Position numbers and translations under genes: made by a program | From: Chromatocurvus sp964613795 | GTDB lineage: Bacteria; Pseudomonadota; Gammaproteobacteria; Pseudomonadales; Halieaceae | NCBI GenBank assembly: GCA_964613795.1 | Contig: CAZTJR010000002.1 | Coordinates: 161,599 to 225,598, forward strand | DNA: 64,000 bases | Direction: 5' to 3' | Notes under the pieces: model-generated | Databases searched by the model: none | Told to the model about the DNA's origin: nothing | What the model saw: the letters and a program-made list of their open reading frames with translations, nothing else | Shown: positions 54,348-63,051 of the stretch, piece by piece | How positions within the stretch are numbered: position 1 is the first letter of the stretch | Layout: each line of letters starts with the position of its first letter

Positions 54348-55184
54348 TCACTCCCCACAGGTATCACTGAAAAAATCCAGGATCAGCGCGTTCAGCGCCT
54401 GGGGTCTGTCCAGCATCAGCCAGTGCGAGGCACCTTCCAGCCGTTCATAGCGCCATTGTGAATCCATGAACTCCGCAGAACCCAGCATCTGGCTTTCAGT
54501 AAGGTAGATGTCGCCACTGCTCCACACACCCATCGTCGGCACGCTGATACGCGGCATCTGCCAGCCTTCTTCAGTCCAGGTGTCCAAATCCATATTGGCG
54601 CGGTACCAGTTCAGGGCCGCTGTGAGTGCACCGGGGCGAGAGAGATCGGAGATCCATTTGTCCATTTCCGGATGATGACACCAGAGGTCCCGGAAGAAAC
54701 GCCAGTCTTGCCGGGTAATAATGTCCTCCGCCAGACCCTGACGCATGAATACCAGCATGTACCAGGCAAGACGACGCTGCGCGATACCCGCTTTCCACAA
54801 GGATGTAATGTGCCCCACCGAGAGTGCGACATGTTGCTGCACCCTCTCCGGATGCAGCGCTGACAGCGTCCAGCCCACAGCAGCACCCCAGTCATGGCTG
54901 ACCAGCCGTACGCGCTCAAGCTCGTAATGGTCGAGCAGCGCGATGACATCCCCGATGACTTCGGAAACGGCATAAGCCTCTACTTCCTGCGGCTTGTCCG
55001 AGCCGCCAAAGCCGCGTTGATCGGGAGCAATAACCCGGTAACCGCATGCGAGCAGAGAGGGTATTTGGTGGCGCCAGAGATGAGCTGAGTCGGGGAAGCC
55101 ATGCAGCATCAGCACCGGCGCACCCGACCCCTCGTCTAAAACCTGGAATCGATAGTCACCCAGTGTGAGCTTTTCAATCGCCAT
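54348..55184 (-). CDS. Alpha/beta hydrolase, epoxide-hydrolase/haloalkane-dehalogenase-like
   Basis: 278 residues with AAGGGAG before the ATG. HGFPDSAHLWRHQIP is near residue 28 and supplies the oxyanion HGxP. APDQRGFGGSDKP follows. SHDWGAAVGWTLS near 100 places an aspartate at the nucleophile position (HDWG), as in epoxide hydrolases and dehalogenases. WSSGDIYLTES and GASHWLMLDRP supply the acid and histidine. It lies 94 bp upstream of the TonB receptor on the same strand. Opening an epoxide or lactone in the catabolic pathway is plausible. Confidence 0.92.
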   Translation of the reverse strand: MAIEKLTLGDYRFQVLDEGSGAPVLMLHGFPDSAHLWRHQIPSLLACGYRVIAPDQRGFGGSDKPQEVEAYAVSEVIGDVIALLDHYELERVRLVSHDWGAAVGWTLSALHPERVQQHVALSVGHITSLWKAGIAQRRLAWYMLVFMRQGLAEDIITRQDWRFFRDLWCHHPEMDKWISDLSRPGALTAALNWYRANMDLDTWTEEGWQMPRISVPTMGVWSSGDIYLTESQMLGSAEFMDSQWRYERLEGASHWLMLDRPQALNALILDFFSDTCGE

Positions 55185-55330
55185 ACGTAAGCTCCCTTTA
55201 TCCGCTGTTATTGTTCTTAATCTGTCATTCCCGTGGAAGCCGGGGCCGGCATTTGCACCGCTTTCTGCCTAAGCCCGCGCGAGGGCCATTCCGCCGCGAG
55301 ACTTTCCTTGCCGCGTCCCGTTCAGAGAAT
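55185..55330. repeat. Intergenic stretch with a REP-like GTCATTCCCG remnant
   Basis: The sequence TGTCATTCCCGTGGAAGCCGG at about 55225-55245 resembles the start of a palindromic repeat common in proteobacterial genomes (GTCATTCCCGCGAAAGCGGG). Only one arm is well kept. Nothing else was recognised in this 146-bp gap. Confidence 0.3.
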
Positions 55331-57676
55331 TCAGAAGTCGTAGGAAACGGTCGCGCCGTAAGTCCTGGGCTGCCCCACCATGCGCATGACGACATCATTG
55401 TTTGACACCAGATTGGTAGCGTAGAACTCATCGAACAGATTTTTTCCCCATGCGGTGAGGGTCAGGCCACTCTCGAGCATTTGCAGACCCAGGCGGGCGT
55501 CAAGCGTGGTGTAGCCATCAATGATGAAGGGCCTGTCGTAAAGTGTACGTATGTCGGGCCTGTCAGGCAGCGGTATGCGGCTGCCGCCAATATAGGCATC
55601 AGCATCTGTTCTGTAGTTGTAGGTGAAGCCCATGAAAAACTCGCGGTCTCCACGCTGTCCCATCGGCCTCCGATAATCAACGTCCATGACAAGCGTCCAC
55701 TCCGGCGCAAACGGAAGTCGGTCACCGGAGAAATCCTGATCGTCACCGTAGATATCGGTACTGGCGAATTTTTCCACTTCAGTATCGAGGTAGCTCAGGG
55801 AACCAGTCAGCGTCAGGCCATCCGTCGGAACCCAGGAAACATCTGCCTCAGCACCGATAATCCGGGATTCCGGAACATTCTGTAATTGCTGAAGCAGACC
55901 GAACAGGTCGTCCTTGAGCGTGCCCTGGATCTGCTTGTCTTCGTACTCCTGATAGAAAACAGCGGCATTGGCCTGCATCCTGCCGTCCAGCAGCGTGGCC
56001 TTGGTACCCAATTCGTAGGAAACCACAGACTCCTGCGTCGCCGGGATCAGTGCCGACTGCACGGAGGCCGTGATCGCTGGGAAGCTGCCAGCCTTGTAGC
56101 CTTTGGATACATTCAGATAGAGCAGCGTGTCCATATTCAGGCGATAATCTGCGCCGACCTTCCAGGATACGTTGTCCTCCTCCAGCTCGAAAAGAAAGGG
56201 GTCGCCAGGCAGAAACTGATCATTCAACGTGTAGCAGTCCCTGGGGCCCAGCTCTATGCGCTGACCGCCGATCAACTCGCCCAGCAGGCTGAACAGTTCC
56301 GCCACCCGTCCGTCACCCGGACTGTAACCGCAGATCTCAGTATCGTTGGTGGTGTCTGTGTAACGGGCACCGGCACGCAGCGTTAGATCCTCACTGATGT
56401 CATATTCAACGTTGCCGAATACCGCGTAGTTATCGATATCAGACGTCGAATCGATGCCGCTGATGTTGATGAACAGGTTCGCCGCATTGCTCAGAGAGTT
56501 GTCTGCATAGGCGATATGCTGGTCTTCCTTGATCTCCGCTGTGTCGTAGTTCGCGCCCAGTGTCCAGCGCACGGCTGCTCCCAGCGCATTGGCGTTGGAG
56601 AGTCGTATCTCCTGATTGAAGGCACGAATCTCACCCTCATCCTTCGGGTTGTCCGCAAACTGCGGAGCGCCTCCGTCAAGGTCGGTTACCGGATCTTGAT
56701 CGAGACGGTTGTAGGTTGACAACGAGGTCAGGGATACGGTGTCCGTAATTATAAAATCCACCCGAAAAGAGGCCTGCATCATGCTGCGATCGCCTTCCGG
56801 ATACGGGTCCGGGGTCCAGTCCGCCAGCCGTGCATTGTTCGACGGTATCAGCGGATAATTAGCTTCCGCATCCGTCGGCGCACCCTCAGCACTCGGAATG
56901 ATCGTGATGGTCTGCTTGGCCTGCGGGTCTGACGTATCTATCGAACCGTTCAGGTTCAGGGACAGGGATAGCCGCTCCGTCGGATTGGACTCGAGTAGGA
57001 ATCGCGCCGCCACGTAATCCTGGGCACCCAGTTCGTCATCCCGCGTATAGCTGCGTTGCCAGTCATCCCGCTTGCGATAATCAAAAGCCAGGCGCGCGCC
57101 CATGCTCTCACCGACAGGTCCACTCACAAAGCCATTCGCAAGGAATTCGTTGAAGCGTCCATAACCAACCTCAACATTGCCCTCCCGCTCCAAGGTAGGT
57201 TTCGCGGCAATATAGTTGATGGCGCCACCGGTAGAATTCTGGCCAAACAGCGTACCCTGTGGCCCCTTCAGGACCTCGACGCGCTCAAGATCAAACAGTG
57301 ACCTGCCACCGAGCACCGGAAAAGGCAGGGGCGCCTCGTCGAGGTACAGACTCACTGCCGGATAGACCGCGAGTGCATCGGCGTTGTAGCCCACGCCACG
57401 AAGCGTATATACCGGCGTATTATGACTTGAGGGCGCCAGTGCGAGGCCGGGAACAATCGCGGCAAATTCTTCCGGGTTCGTGATCTGCCGATTCCGTATA
57501 GCATCGCCGGAAAAAGCGGTCACCGTAAGACCAACATCGTTAATGCTTTGCTGGCGCTTATTCGCCGTGATGACGATCTCTTCAAGGACGCCATCCTGTG
57601 CCGTCACGATCGTCGAACCGAGGCAGAAAGACACGCACGCCGTGGCGCCGGTCAGAATTTTTCGCGGCCTTATCAT
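55331..57676 (-). CDS. TonB-dependent outer-membrane receptor, copy 3
   Basis: 781 residues; GGAGG lies 7 bases before the ATG at 57676, whereas the frame extends nine codons upstream. A signal peptide ends near STIVTAQDG. The plug begins VLEEIVITANKRQQSINDVG and contains VLKGPQGTLFGQNSTGGAINY. The barrel ends RTYGATVSYDF. It is paralogous to copy 2. A perfect TTGTAGTACAA operator is 104 bp upstream, between this gene and surE copy 2, so it probably has its own regulated promoter. Confidence 0.94.
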   Translation of the reverse strand: MIRPRKILTGATACVSFCLGSTIVTAQDGVLEEIVITANKRQQSINDVGLTVTAFSGDAIRNRQITNPEEFAAIVPGLALAPSSHNTPVYTLRGVGYNADALAVYPAVSLYLDEAPLPFPVLGGRSLFDLERVEVLKGPQGTLFGQNSTGGAINYIAAKPTLEREGNVEVGYGRFNEFLANGFVSGPVGESMGARLAFDYRKRDDWQRSYTRDDELGAQDYVAARFLLESNPTERLSLSLNLNGSIDTSDPQAKQTITIIPSAEGAPTDAEANYPLIPSNNARLADWTPDPYPEGDRSMMQASFRVDFIITDTVSLTSLSTYNRLDQDPVTDLDGGAPQFADNPKDEGEIRAFNQEIRLSNANALGAAVRWTLGANYDTAEIKEDQHIAYADNSLSNAANLFINISGIDSTSDIDNYAVFGNVEYDISEDLTLRAGARYTDTTNDTEICGYSPGDGRVAELFSLLGELIGGQRIELGPRDCYTLNDQFLPGDPFLFELEEDNVSWKVGADYRLNMDTLLYLNVSKGYKAGSFPAITASVQSALIPATQESVVSYELGTKATLLDGRMQANAAVFYQEYEDKQIQGTLKDDLFGLLQQLQNVPESRIIGAEADVSWVPTDGLTLTGSLSYLDTEVEKFASTDIYGDDQDFSGDRLPFAPEWTLVMDVDYRRPMGQRGDREFFMGFTYNYRTDADAYIGGSRIPLPDRPDIRTLYDRPFIIDGYTTLDARLGLQMLESGLTLTAWGKNLFDEFYATNLVSNNDVVMRMVGQPRTYGATVSYDF

Positions 57677-57779
57677 TGTCTGCCTCCAAATCCGGCCGGA
57701 CATCGCGAGCTGTCGGCCGCCTACAATTATTGTTAGATTCCGCTGACTCTACTGGCTTTTGAGTTTTTGTAAACACCTT

Positions 57780-57790
57780 TTGTAGTACAA
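57780..57790. promoter_or_regulatory. GntR-type operator, perfect TTGTAGTACAA
   Basis: An 11-bp match identical to the copy at 29574. It sits 46 bp after the surE copy 2 stop and 104 bp before the TonB receptor start, on the side that controls the receptor. Confidence 0.6.
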
Positions 57791-57835
57791 TGTACATTAC
57801 ATCGCAGGTATTCCCCACGTCGAACCGGAAGCCGC

Positions 57836-58615
57836 TTAGCCGAAATCCAGCTTCAGGCCGGCAAAGGATGAAAGCATGCCGCGGTGCGTCATATCCACCT
57901 GCAGGGGGCAGACCGATATCGCGGCATCCGCCATAGCGCGCAGATCGGTTCCCGTTTCGTCACCGCCGGCCTCTGGCTCAAGGTGAACCCAGTAATAAGG
58001 TATCTGCCGGTTATCGACCCTGCCCTCGGTCTTGAAGGCACCGGGCGGTCTTCGTCCCATGGAAACCACATCGACACCGCTGACTGCATCAGCGGTAACC
58101 GGCGGAAAATTGACATTGACAAAGGCACCGCTGTCGATGCCCCGATCGAGTATCTGCTCAATCATGGGGATGGCGTAACGCTCGGCTGTCTCCCAGGGAA
58201 CGTCGGCACCGCGCAGGAACACCTGGCTAAGGGCGATGGACGGAATTCCCATCAATGCCGCCTCCATGGCAACCGCAATTGTACCGGAGTAGTGGATCTC
58301 ATCTGCAAGGTTGCCGCCACGATTAATACCAGCGAGAACCAGCGTCGGCCGCTCCTGCATGATTTCCTGGAGTGCCATCAGAACACAGTCGGTGGGCGAT
58401 CCCTTAATGGCGATATGCCTGTCAGCCAGCTGCCTCAGCCGTATGGGAACATGCATGGAGACAGAGTGAGAAGCACCCGACTTTTCTTCATCCGGAGCGA
58501 CCACCCAGACGTCCTGACAATGCTCTCGAACGACTTTTTCCAGCAGCTTTATTCCCGGTGCATGCAAGCCATCATCGTTTACGATCAACACACGATGGTC
58601 GGCCAGTCTAGTCAT
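57836..58615 (-). CDS. surE: SurE-family phosphatase / 5'-nucleotidase, copy 2
   Basis: 259 residues; the ATG at 58615 has GGAG six bases upstream, better than a GTG four codons earlier. It keeps LIVNDDGLHAPG (residues 10-21), VAPDEEKSGASHS, GSPTDCVLMAL, AGINRGGNLADEIHYSGTI and VNVNFPP. Relative to copy 1 it lacks an insert after the ALSQVF block and has GGN for GPN. It is divergent from the SCPx-type thiolase. Two surE copies, each at the head of a receptor/transporter arm, argue for a pathway role. Confidence 0.92.
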   Translation of the reverse strand: MTRLADHRVLIVNDDGLHAPGIKLLEKVVREHCQDVWVVAPDEEKSGASHSVSMHVPIRLRQLADRHIAIKGSPTDCVLMALQEIMQERPTLVLAGINRGGNLADEIHYSGTIAVAMEAALMGIPSIALSQVFLRGADVPWETAERYAIPMIEQILDRGIDSGAFVNVNFPPVTADAVSGVDVVSMGRRPPGAFKTEGRVDNRQIPYYWVHLEPEAGGDETGTDLRAMADAAISVCPLQVDMTHRGMLSSFAGLKLDFG

Positions 58616-58693
58616 AGCAATCTCCACAGGGCAATGCCCGCGAGGGGCACAGAGTTATTTTGAACGTCACATGCATGCTAGAGTACTACTTTT

Positions 58694-58704
58694 TTGTCAT
58701 ACAT
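58694..58704. promoter_or_regulatory. GntR-type operator candidate TTGTCATACAT
   Basis: One mismatch from TTGTnnnACAA. It is in the 117-bp divergent gap between surE copy 2 and the thiolase, 29 bp upstream of the thiolase ATG. A related half-site AGTACTAC lies at 58683-58690. Confidence 0.4.
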
Positions 58705-58732
58705 TAAATTGTCACTTGAAGGATAAAACCGC

Positions 58733-59977
58733 ATGGACGATGTATACATAGTCGGCGTTGGAATGACCCCCTTCGGGCGCTTCCTGAACCGATCATTGAC
58801 CGACCTGACGGAAGAAGCCGTCGACCTCACTCTTCGGGATGCAGGCCTGTCACACAAAGACATTGGTGCGATCACCTTCGCCAACGCGACGCAAGGCGCC
58901 ATGGAGGGGCAGTTCGGTATACGCGGTCAGGTTGCGCTATCGCGTCTGCCTTTTGACAGCGTGCCCATCATCAATGTGGAGAACGCCTGCGCGAGTGCTT
59001 CCACAGCCCTGCAGATCGCCATGACCCAGGTCCAGGCGGGCCAGGTTGATATCGCCCTGGCCGTGGGCGCCGAGAAGATGTGCCACACCGACTCCACCCT
59101 TTCCATGGCGGCCTTCCAGGGCAGCTGGGACCGCGCGAACAGCGGCAACACGATTGACAGGCTGGAGGCGATGTCTGCCGCCATGCCCACGCCGGACGAA
59201 GACGCCTCCCGCGAGAGTACGCGAACCGTGTTCATGGACATCTACGCTGCCTTCGCCAAATATCACATGGGGAGATTCGGCACCACTCAGCGTCAGATTG
59301 CTGCGGTTGCCGCCAAGAATCACCGTCACTCGGTGGAGAATCCGCTCTCGCAATACCGCAACTCCTTCACGATCGACGAAGTATTGAGCAGTCGGCTGAT
59401 CGCCTGGCCCTTTACGCTGCCCATGTGCTCGCCCATCAGCGACGGCGCCGCCGCCGCCATAGTCTGCAGCGCCTCTACGTTCAAGCGTATTGAGCATAAG
59501 GTTCGCGCCGTCAGAATCCGGGCCTGCTGTCTGATGAACGGCGGACGCAGGGAGCACACAGAGATCGAAAGGCATATCTCGCGGCGCGCGGCACTGAATG
59601 CCTACGAGACTGCCGGAGTGTCTCCCGGAGATATTGATGTAGTGGAATGCCATGATGCCACCGCCTTCGGCGAGATCCAGCAAAGCGAAAATCTCGGCTT
59701 TTTCGACTTCGGCGAAGGCGGCCCGGCTGCGGAGCGTGGCGATACTGCCCTGGGGGGGCTCATACCGTTCAACCCTTCCGGCGGCCTTGAATCGAAGGGC
59801 CACCCGATCGGGGCAACGGGTCTCGGTCAGATTCATGAACTGGTGACTCAGCTGCGCGGTGAGGCGGACCAGCGACAGGTAGAGGGCGCGAGACTGGCGC
59901 TGCAGGAAAACGGAGGCGGTCTCATCGGGATCGAAGAAGCGGCAGTTGTGGTCAGCATTCTGGAGTCCTGCAGATGA
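58733..59977 (+). CDS. SCPx/SKT-type thiolase (lipid-transfer-protein thiolase family)
   Basis: 414 residues; AAGGA lies 11 bases before the ATG. VENACASASTALQ near residue 85 holds the nucleophile, VVECHDATAFGEI near 305 the histidine, and FNPSGGLESKGHPIGATGLGQ near 345 is diagnostic of the SCPx group. It ends with LALQENGGGLIGIEEAAVVV, lacking the CxGGG cysteine of classical thiolases. SCPx enzymes cleave 3-keto-2-methyl (branched or steroid side-chain) acyl-CoA. It overlaps the ligase start (ATGA). This is the best hint that the substrate is branched. Confidence 0.93.
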   Translation: MDDVYIVGVGMTPFGRFLNRSLTDLTEEAVDLTLRDAGLSHKDIGAITFANATQGAMEGQFGIRGQVALSRLPFDSVPIINVENACASASTALQIAMTQVQAGQVDIALAVGAEKMCHTDSTLSMAAFQGSWDRANSGNTIDRLEAMSAAMPTPDEDASRESTRTVFMDIYAAFAKYHMGRFGTTQRQIAAVAAKNHRHSVENPLSQYRNSFTIDEVLSSRLIAWPFTLPMCSPISDGAAAAIVCSASTFKRIEHKVRAVRIRACCLMNGGRREHTEIERHISRRAALNAYETAGVSPGDIDVVECHDATAFGEIQQSENLGFFDFGEGGPAAERGDTALGGLIPFNPSGGLESKGHPIGATGLGQIHELVTQLRGEADQRQVEGARLALQENGGGLIGIEEAAVVVSILESCR

Positions 59978-61512
59978 ACATGGCGCAGTTGCTGGAAAAT
60001 ACCGCCCTGAGCTACTCGAGCCGTCCCGCGGTTTCTTTGGGTTGCCGCACGCTGTTCAACTACGCACAGCTCAGAGAGCGAGTCGCCCGCCTCGCGTCCG
60101 CGATCCACCGCCTGTCGGGCGACAGCAGCGTTGTCGCAATCACTACCCCGAATTGTCCGGAATATCTGGAAATGCTCTTTGCCACCTGGCACTGTGGGTT
60201 GGCTGCAGCGCCGATGAACGCGCGACTCAGTGCCCACGAGCTGGCGTTCATGGTGCGAGACTGCGATGCCCGGCTGGTCTTCAGTAGCCCGGAACAGGCG
60301 GAAGCGCTGCAGACGCTGCTGCAGGACGTCATCATCCTGGTTCCCGACACGGCAGGCTACAGCAACGCGCTGGCGTCAGCGCCCCTGGGCATTACGGAGC
60401 GGGCGGCAGACGAGCTCGCCTGGATTTTCTATACCAGCGGGACCACTGGCAAACCCAAGGGGGCAATGCTCTCCCACGGCAATCTGATGGCGATGATGCT
60501 GTCATACTATGCCGATATCGATCCGCTTGACGAGCATGACGCGCTACTGCACCTCGCGGCGACCTCTCATGCATCCGGCCTATTTGGACTCTCCTTTATT
60601 GCAAAGGCAGGCAACAACGTCCTGCCGGAAAGCGGCGGATTCGAGCCCAAGGAACTCGCGGCGCTGATCAATCACTACCCGAAACTGACCTTCTTCATAC
60701 CGCCCACTCTTCTCCGGCGCCTCAATCGCTACCCTGAACTCGCGCAGGCCGATCTGGACAACGTGAAGACAGTGCTGCTCGGTGCTGCTCCGGTCACACC
60801 CGCAGATCTGCGTGCCGGTCACGCGATGTTCGGGCCAAAACTCTGGAATGGCTATGGACAAGGGGAAAGCCCCTGCACCATTACCGCCATGAGTCAGTCG
60901 ATGATCGCGAAAAGCCTTTGCGAGAGGCGCGATGACCGCCTGGCATCGGTCGGCATCGTGCGCACTGGCCTGCGGATTGCGGTAATTGACGCTGGGGGGC
61001 AGCCACAGGCACCCGGAGCGATAGGCGAGATCGCCGTCAGAGGGCCCACTGTGATGCAGGGCTACCTGCACCGGCCCGACGCCACCGCGGACGCGCTGGT
61101 GGGAGGCTGGCTGCGCACCGGTGATATCGGTCGACTGGACGAGGAAGGCTACCTGACACTTCTCGACAGGAAGAAGGACGTGATCATCTCGGGAGGCATG
61201 AATATCTATGCTCGAGAAGTTGAAGACGTGCTGCATGAGGTAGAGAGCATCGCCGACCTCGCTGTTATTGGCCTGCCGGATCCGGAATGGGGCGAGAACG
61301 TACTTGCCATCGTCGTCGCATCGCCCGGGAAGGCGCCGGATATCGCTACGCTGGACGCCCTGTGCCTTGAACGCCTGGCGCGTTTCAAAAGACCGAAATT
61401 CTATTATTTTGTCGACGATCTGCCGCGAAACGCTAGCGGAAAAGTGCTGAAGCGGCAGTTGCGCGACGAAATGACAGGAAGAGACCCCAGCACGTTCCTG
61501 ACGCCCCGCTAA
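59974..61512 (+). CDS. AMP-forming acyl-CoA synthetase (ligase), copy 2
   Basis: 512 residues, starting inside the thiolase stop (ATGA). The P-loop IFYTSGTTGKPKGAML is near residue 150; YGQGESPCTITAM near 295; GEIAVRGPTVMQGY and WLRTGDIGRLDEEGYLTLLDR near 350-390; KDVIISGGMNIYAREVEDVL; and the catalytic lysine in LPRNASGKVLKRQL near 490. All motifs are intact. It is more canonical than copy 1 (TSGTTGKPKG versus TGGTTGQPKA). Coupled to the SCPx thiolase, it probably activates a carboxylic acid intermediate. Confidence 0.95.
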   Translation: MNMAQLLENTALSYSSRPAVSLGCRTLFNYAQLRERVARLASAIHRLSGDSSVVAITTPNCPEYLEMLFATWHCGLAAAPMNARLSAHELAFMVRDCDARLVFSSPEQAEALQTLLQDVIILVPDTAGYSNALASAPLGITERAADELAWIFYTSGTTGKPKGAMLSHGNLMAMMLSYYADIDPLDEHDALLHLAATSHASGLFGLSFIAKAGNNVLPESGGFEPKELAALINHYPKLTFFIPPTLLRRLNRYPELAQADLDNVKTVLLGAAPVTPADLRAGHAMFGPKLWNGYGQGESPCTITAMSQSMIAKSLCERRDDRLASVGIVRTGLRIAVIDAGGQPQAPGAIGEIAVRGPTVMQGYLHRPDATADALVGGWLRTGDIGRLDEEGYLTLLDRKKDVIISGGMNIYAREVEDVLHEVESIADLAVIGLPDPEWGENVLAIVVASPGKAPDIATLDALCLERLARFKRPKFYYFVDDLPRNASGKVLKRQLRDEMTGRDPSTFLTPR

Positions 61513-61642
61513 TTTGTCGGCCAGCAGAGTACTGCGAGGACGAGTAGCGCCTGCTACCATTCGCGAGCTAAGTACACACTCATGTCGACAGGTAAATCGG
61601 TTGCCAGCATCCGCTGGCTACAGGATGCGGGGAATCAATCAA

Positions 61643-62362
61643 ATGAGCGGGCTGCAGAAACCAGGGTCTAAGAAATCCGGAAAAAACCCGAGCCAGGGAA
61701 ATTCACCCGACATCGTGGTCAATTGGATTCAGGAAGGACTCTACAACGGGCGCTTTGTGCCCGGACAAAAGCTTGTGGAAGCCGACCTTATCGCCACGCT
61801 GAACATCTCGCGTGGCCCCGTACGAGAAGCACTGAAGCGCCTGCACGGCAAAGGAGTCGTCAAACAGATACCTTATCGCGGAGCACATATCCGAGCGTTT
61901 TCCCGAAAAGAAGCTGCTGACCTCCTAATCGTTCTTGAGCCTATGACATCACTGATGGCCAAGCTTGCTGCCGAGGGTGTTGCTGCGGGCATGCCGACGA
62001 AACCGCTGGCGGGCATTCAGGAATGGATAGACAAGTTCCAGCGCGGCAGCGTGAACGACGTGACATTTGTCGGCAAAAGACAGCATCTTTACCAGACCCT
62101 GATGGAAATTGGCGGTAATGTCGAACTGCCCTACATCATGCCGACGGCGCTGCTGCACTTGTTGCGCTTGCAATCATTCCCCTGGCTGGACAATGAGAAG
62201 CGCCAGCAGGTGATCGACGAATACGCGCGAATTATCGATGCCGTGCTCAGTGGTGATCCCGGACGCGCCGCCCGGGTTGGCAAACAGCATGTTCAGGCGG
62301 CGAAGAAGCGCCTCTCGGCGTTACCGGACGAGGTTTTTCCCGACTTGCGCATGAGCGAATGA
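61643..62362 (+). CDS. GntR-family transcriptional regulator with FCD domain, copy 2
   Basis: 239 residues; of two in-frame ATGs the one at 61643 has GGGGA at 9 bases. The N-terminal 20 residues are Lys/Gly/Ser-rich. The winged helix spans about 25-95 (YNGRFVPGQKLVEADLIATL, ISRGPVREALKRLHG). The FCD domain shows YQTLMEIGGN and LLHLLRLQ, as in the regulator at 40560. Most histidines of the FCD metal site are missing; QHVQ remains. It lies 130 bp after the ligase, possibly with its own promoter. It is a candidate reader of the TTGTnnnACAA sites. Confidence 0.93.
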   Translation: MSGLQKPGSKKSGKNPSQGNSPDIVVNWIQEGLYNGRFVPGQKLVEADLIATLNISRGPVREALKRLHGKGVVKQIPYRGAHIRAFSRKEAADLLIVLEPMTSLMAKLAAEGVAAGMPTKPLAGIQEWIDKFQRGSVNDVTFVGKRQHLYQTLMEIGGNVELPYIMPTALLHLLRLQSFPWLDNEKRQQVIDEYARIIDAVLSGDPGRAARVGKQHVQAAKKRLSALPDEVFPDLRMSE

Positions 62363-62444
62363 GATCTGCGACCACGTTTTGATCAAATACTCAAGCCCAA
62401 AACGGGGTTCCTTGCAGGCTACGGAAATCGCCCTCAACAGAGGC

Positions 62445-62936
62445 TCACAGCACCTCGTGGATGTGGTATCGCGGTCCATCTGGTAGACGCTCCCCGATCC
62501 CTATTGCCAGTATCCGGTTCAACCAGTCATAACGTGGATCGGATGTCTCAAAGCGCGGTGCAATACGAAAGTACATATCGCGCCAACTCACGGCTTCTCC
62601 CACTGCCAACTTCCTCATGATTTCCGCGGATGCATGGCGCATGCCCGTATACCGGCAGTTGATCAGCGCACCGTCGATGGTCTCTATCACCAATCGCACA
62701 TCCAGTTCAAGGATCCCGGCGGCGTTGGTCACCGCCCAGTCGCTACCACCGGACAGAATGCGCCCGCTCAGGCGGGCCCCTTCAATACCTCCTCCACAGA
62801 CGGGCACACACTTGCGCTCTCCGGCGGGAGTGGCGCCAAGCCTGTGTGGTGGCTCGAGTACAGCCGTGAGAATTCCAATCGGCGCTGTTTCCAATGGATG
62901 AACCGAGACAACACCCCCCGATCGCGTCTCTGCCAT
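62445..62936 (-). CDS. DUF3237 family protein
   Basis: 163 residues. The DUF3237 layout is seen: an opening strand with ILTAVLEPPHRLG, VPVCGGGIEGARLSGRILSGGSDW, LELDVRLVIETIDGALINCRYTGMRHA, the aromatic YFRIAPRFETSDPRYDWLNR and a final IAIGIGERLPDGPRYHIHEV. DUF3237 proteins are small beta-barrels often found in aromatic or terpenoid catabolic clusters; no activity is assigned. It is divergent from the FabL-like SDR across a gap with an operator, and convergent with GntR copy 2. Confidence 0.88.
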   Translation of the reverse strand: MAETRSGGVVSVHPLETAPIGILTAVLEPPHRLGATPAGERKCVPVCGGGIEGARLSGRILSGGSDWAVTNAAGILELDVRLVIETIDGALINCRYTGMRHASAEIMRKLAVGEAVSWRDMYFRIAPRFETSDPRYDWLNRILAIGIGERLPDGPRYHIHEVL

Positions 62937-63024
62937 GCTACCCCCCTGTTTTCAAGTGACCTACGCGCAATGGCGCAGAGGCGAAAACTCTCTCCGGCGT
63001 TGACCGACTGCCGCCCGTCTAATA

Positions 63025-63035
63025 TTGTACTACCA
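63025..63035. promoter_or_regulatory. GntR-type operator candidate TTGTACTACCA
   Basis: Matches TNGTnnnACNA fully and TTGTnnnACAA with one mismatch. It abuts a TATTAT -10-like box (63036-63041) upstream of the SDR gene and lies 89 bp upstream of the divergent DUF3237 gene. Confidence 0.5.
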
Positions 63036-63051
63036 TATTATTTTACAAACG

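Noticed and set aside
63025..63051. Upstream TTG start for the FabL-like SDR
   Set aside because: It lies inside the operator TTGTACTACCA and has no ribosome site; ATG at 63052 or GTG at 63064 fits the family.
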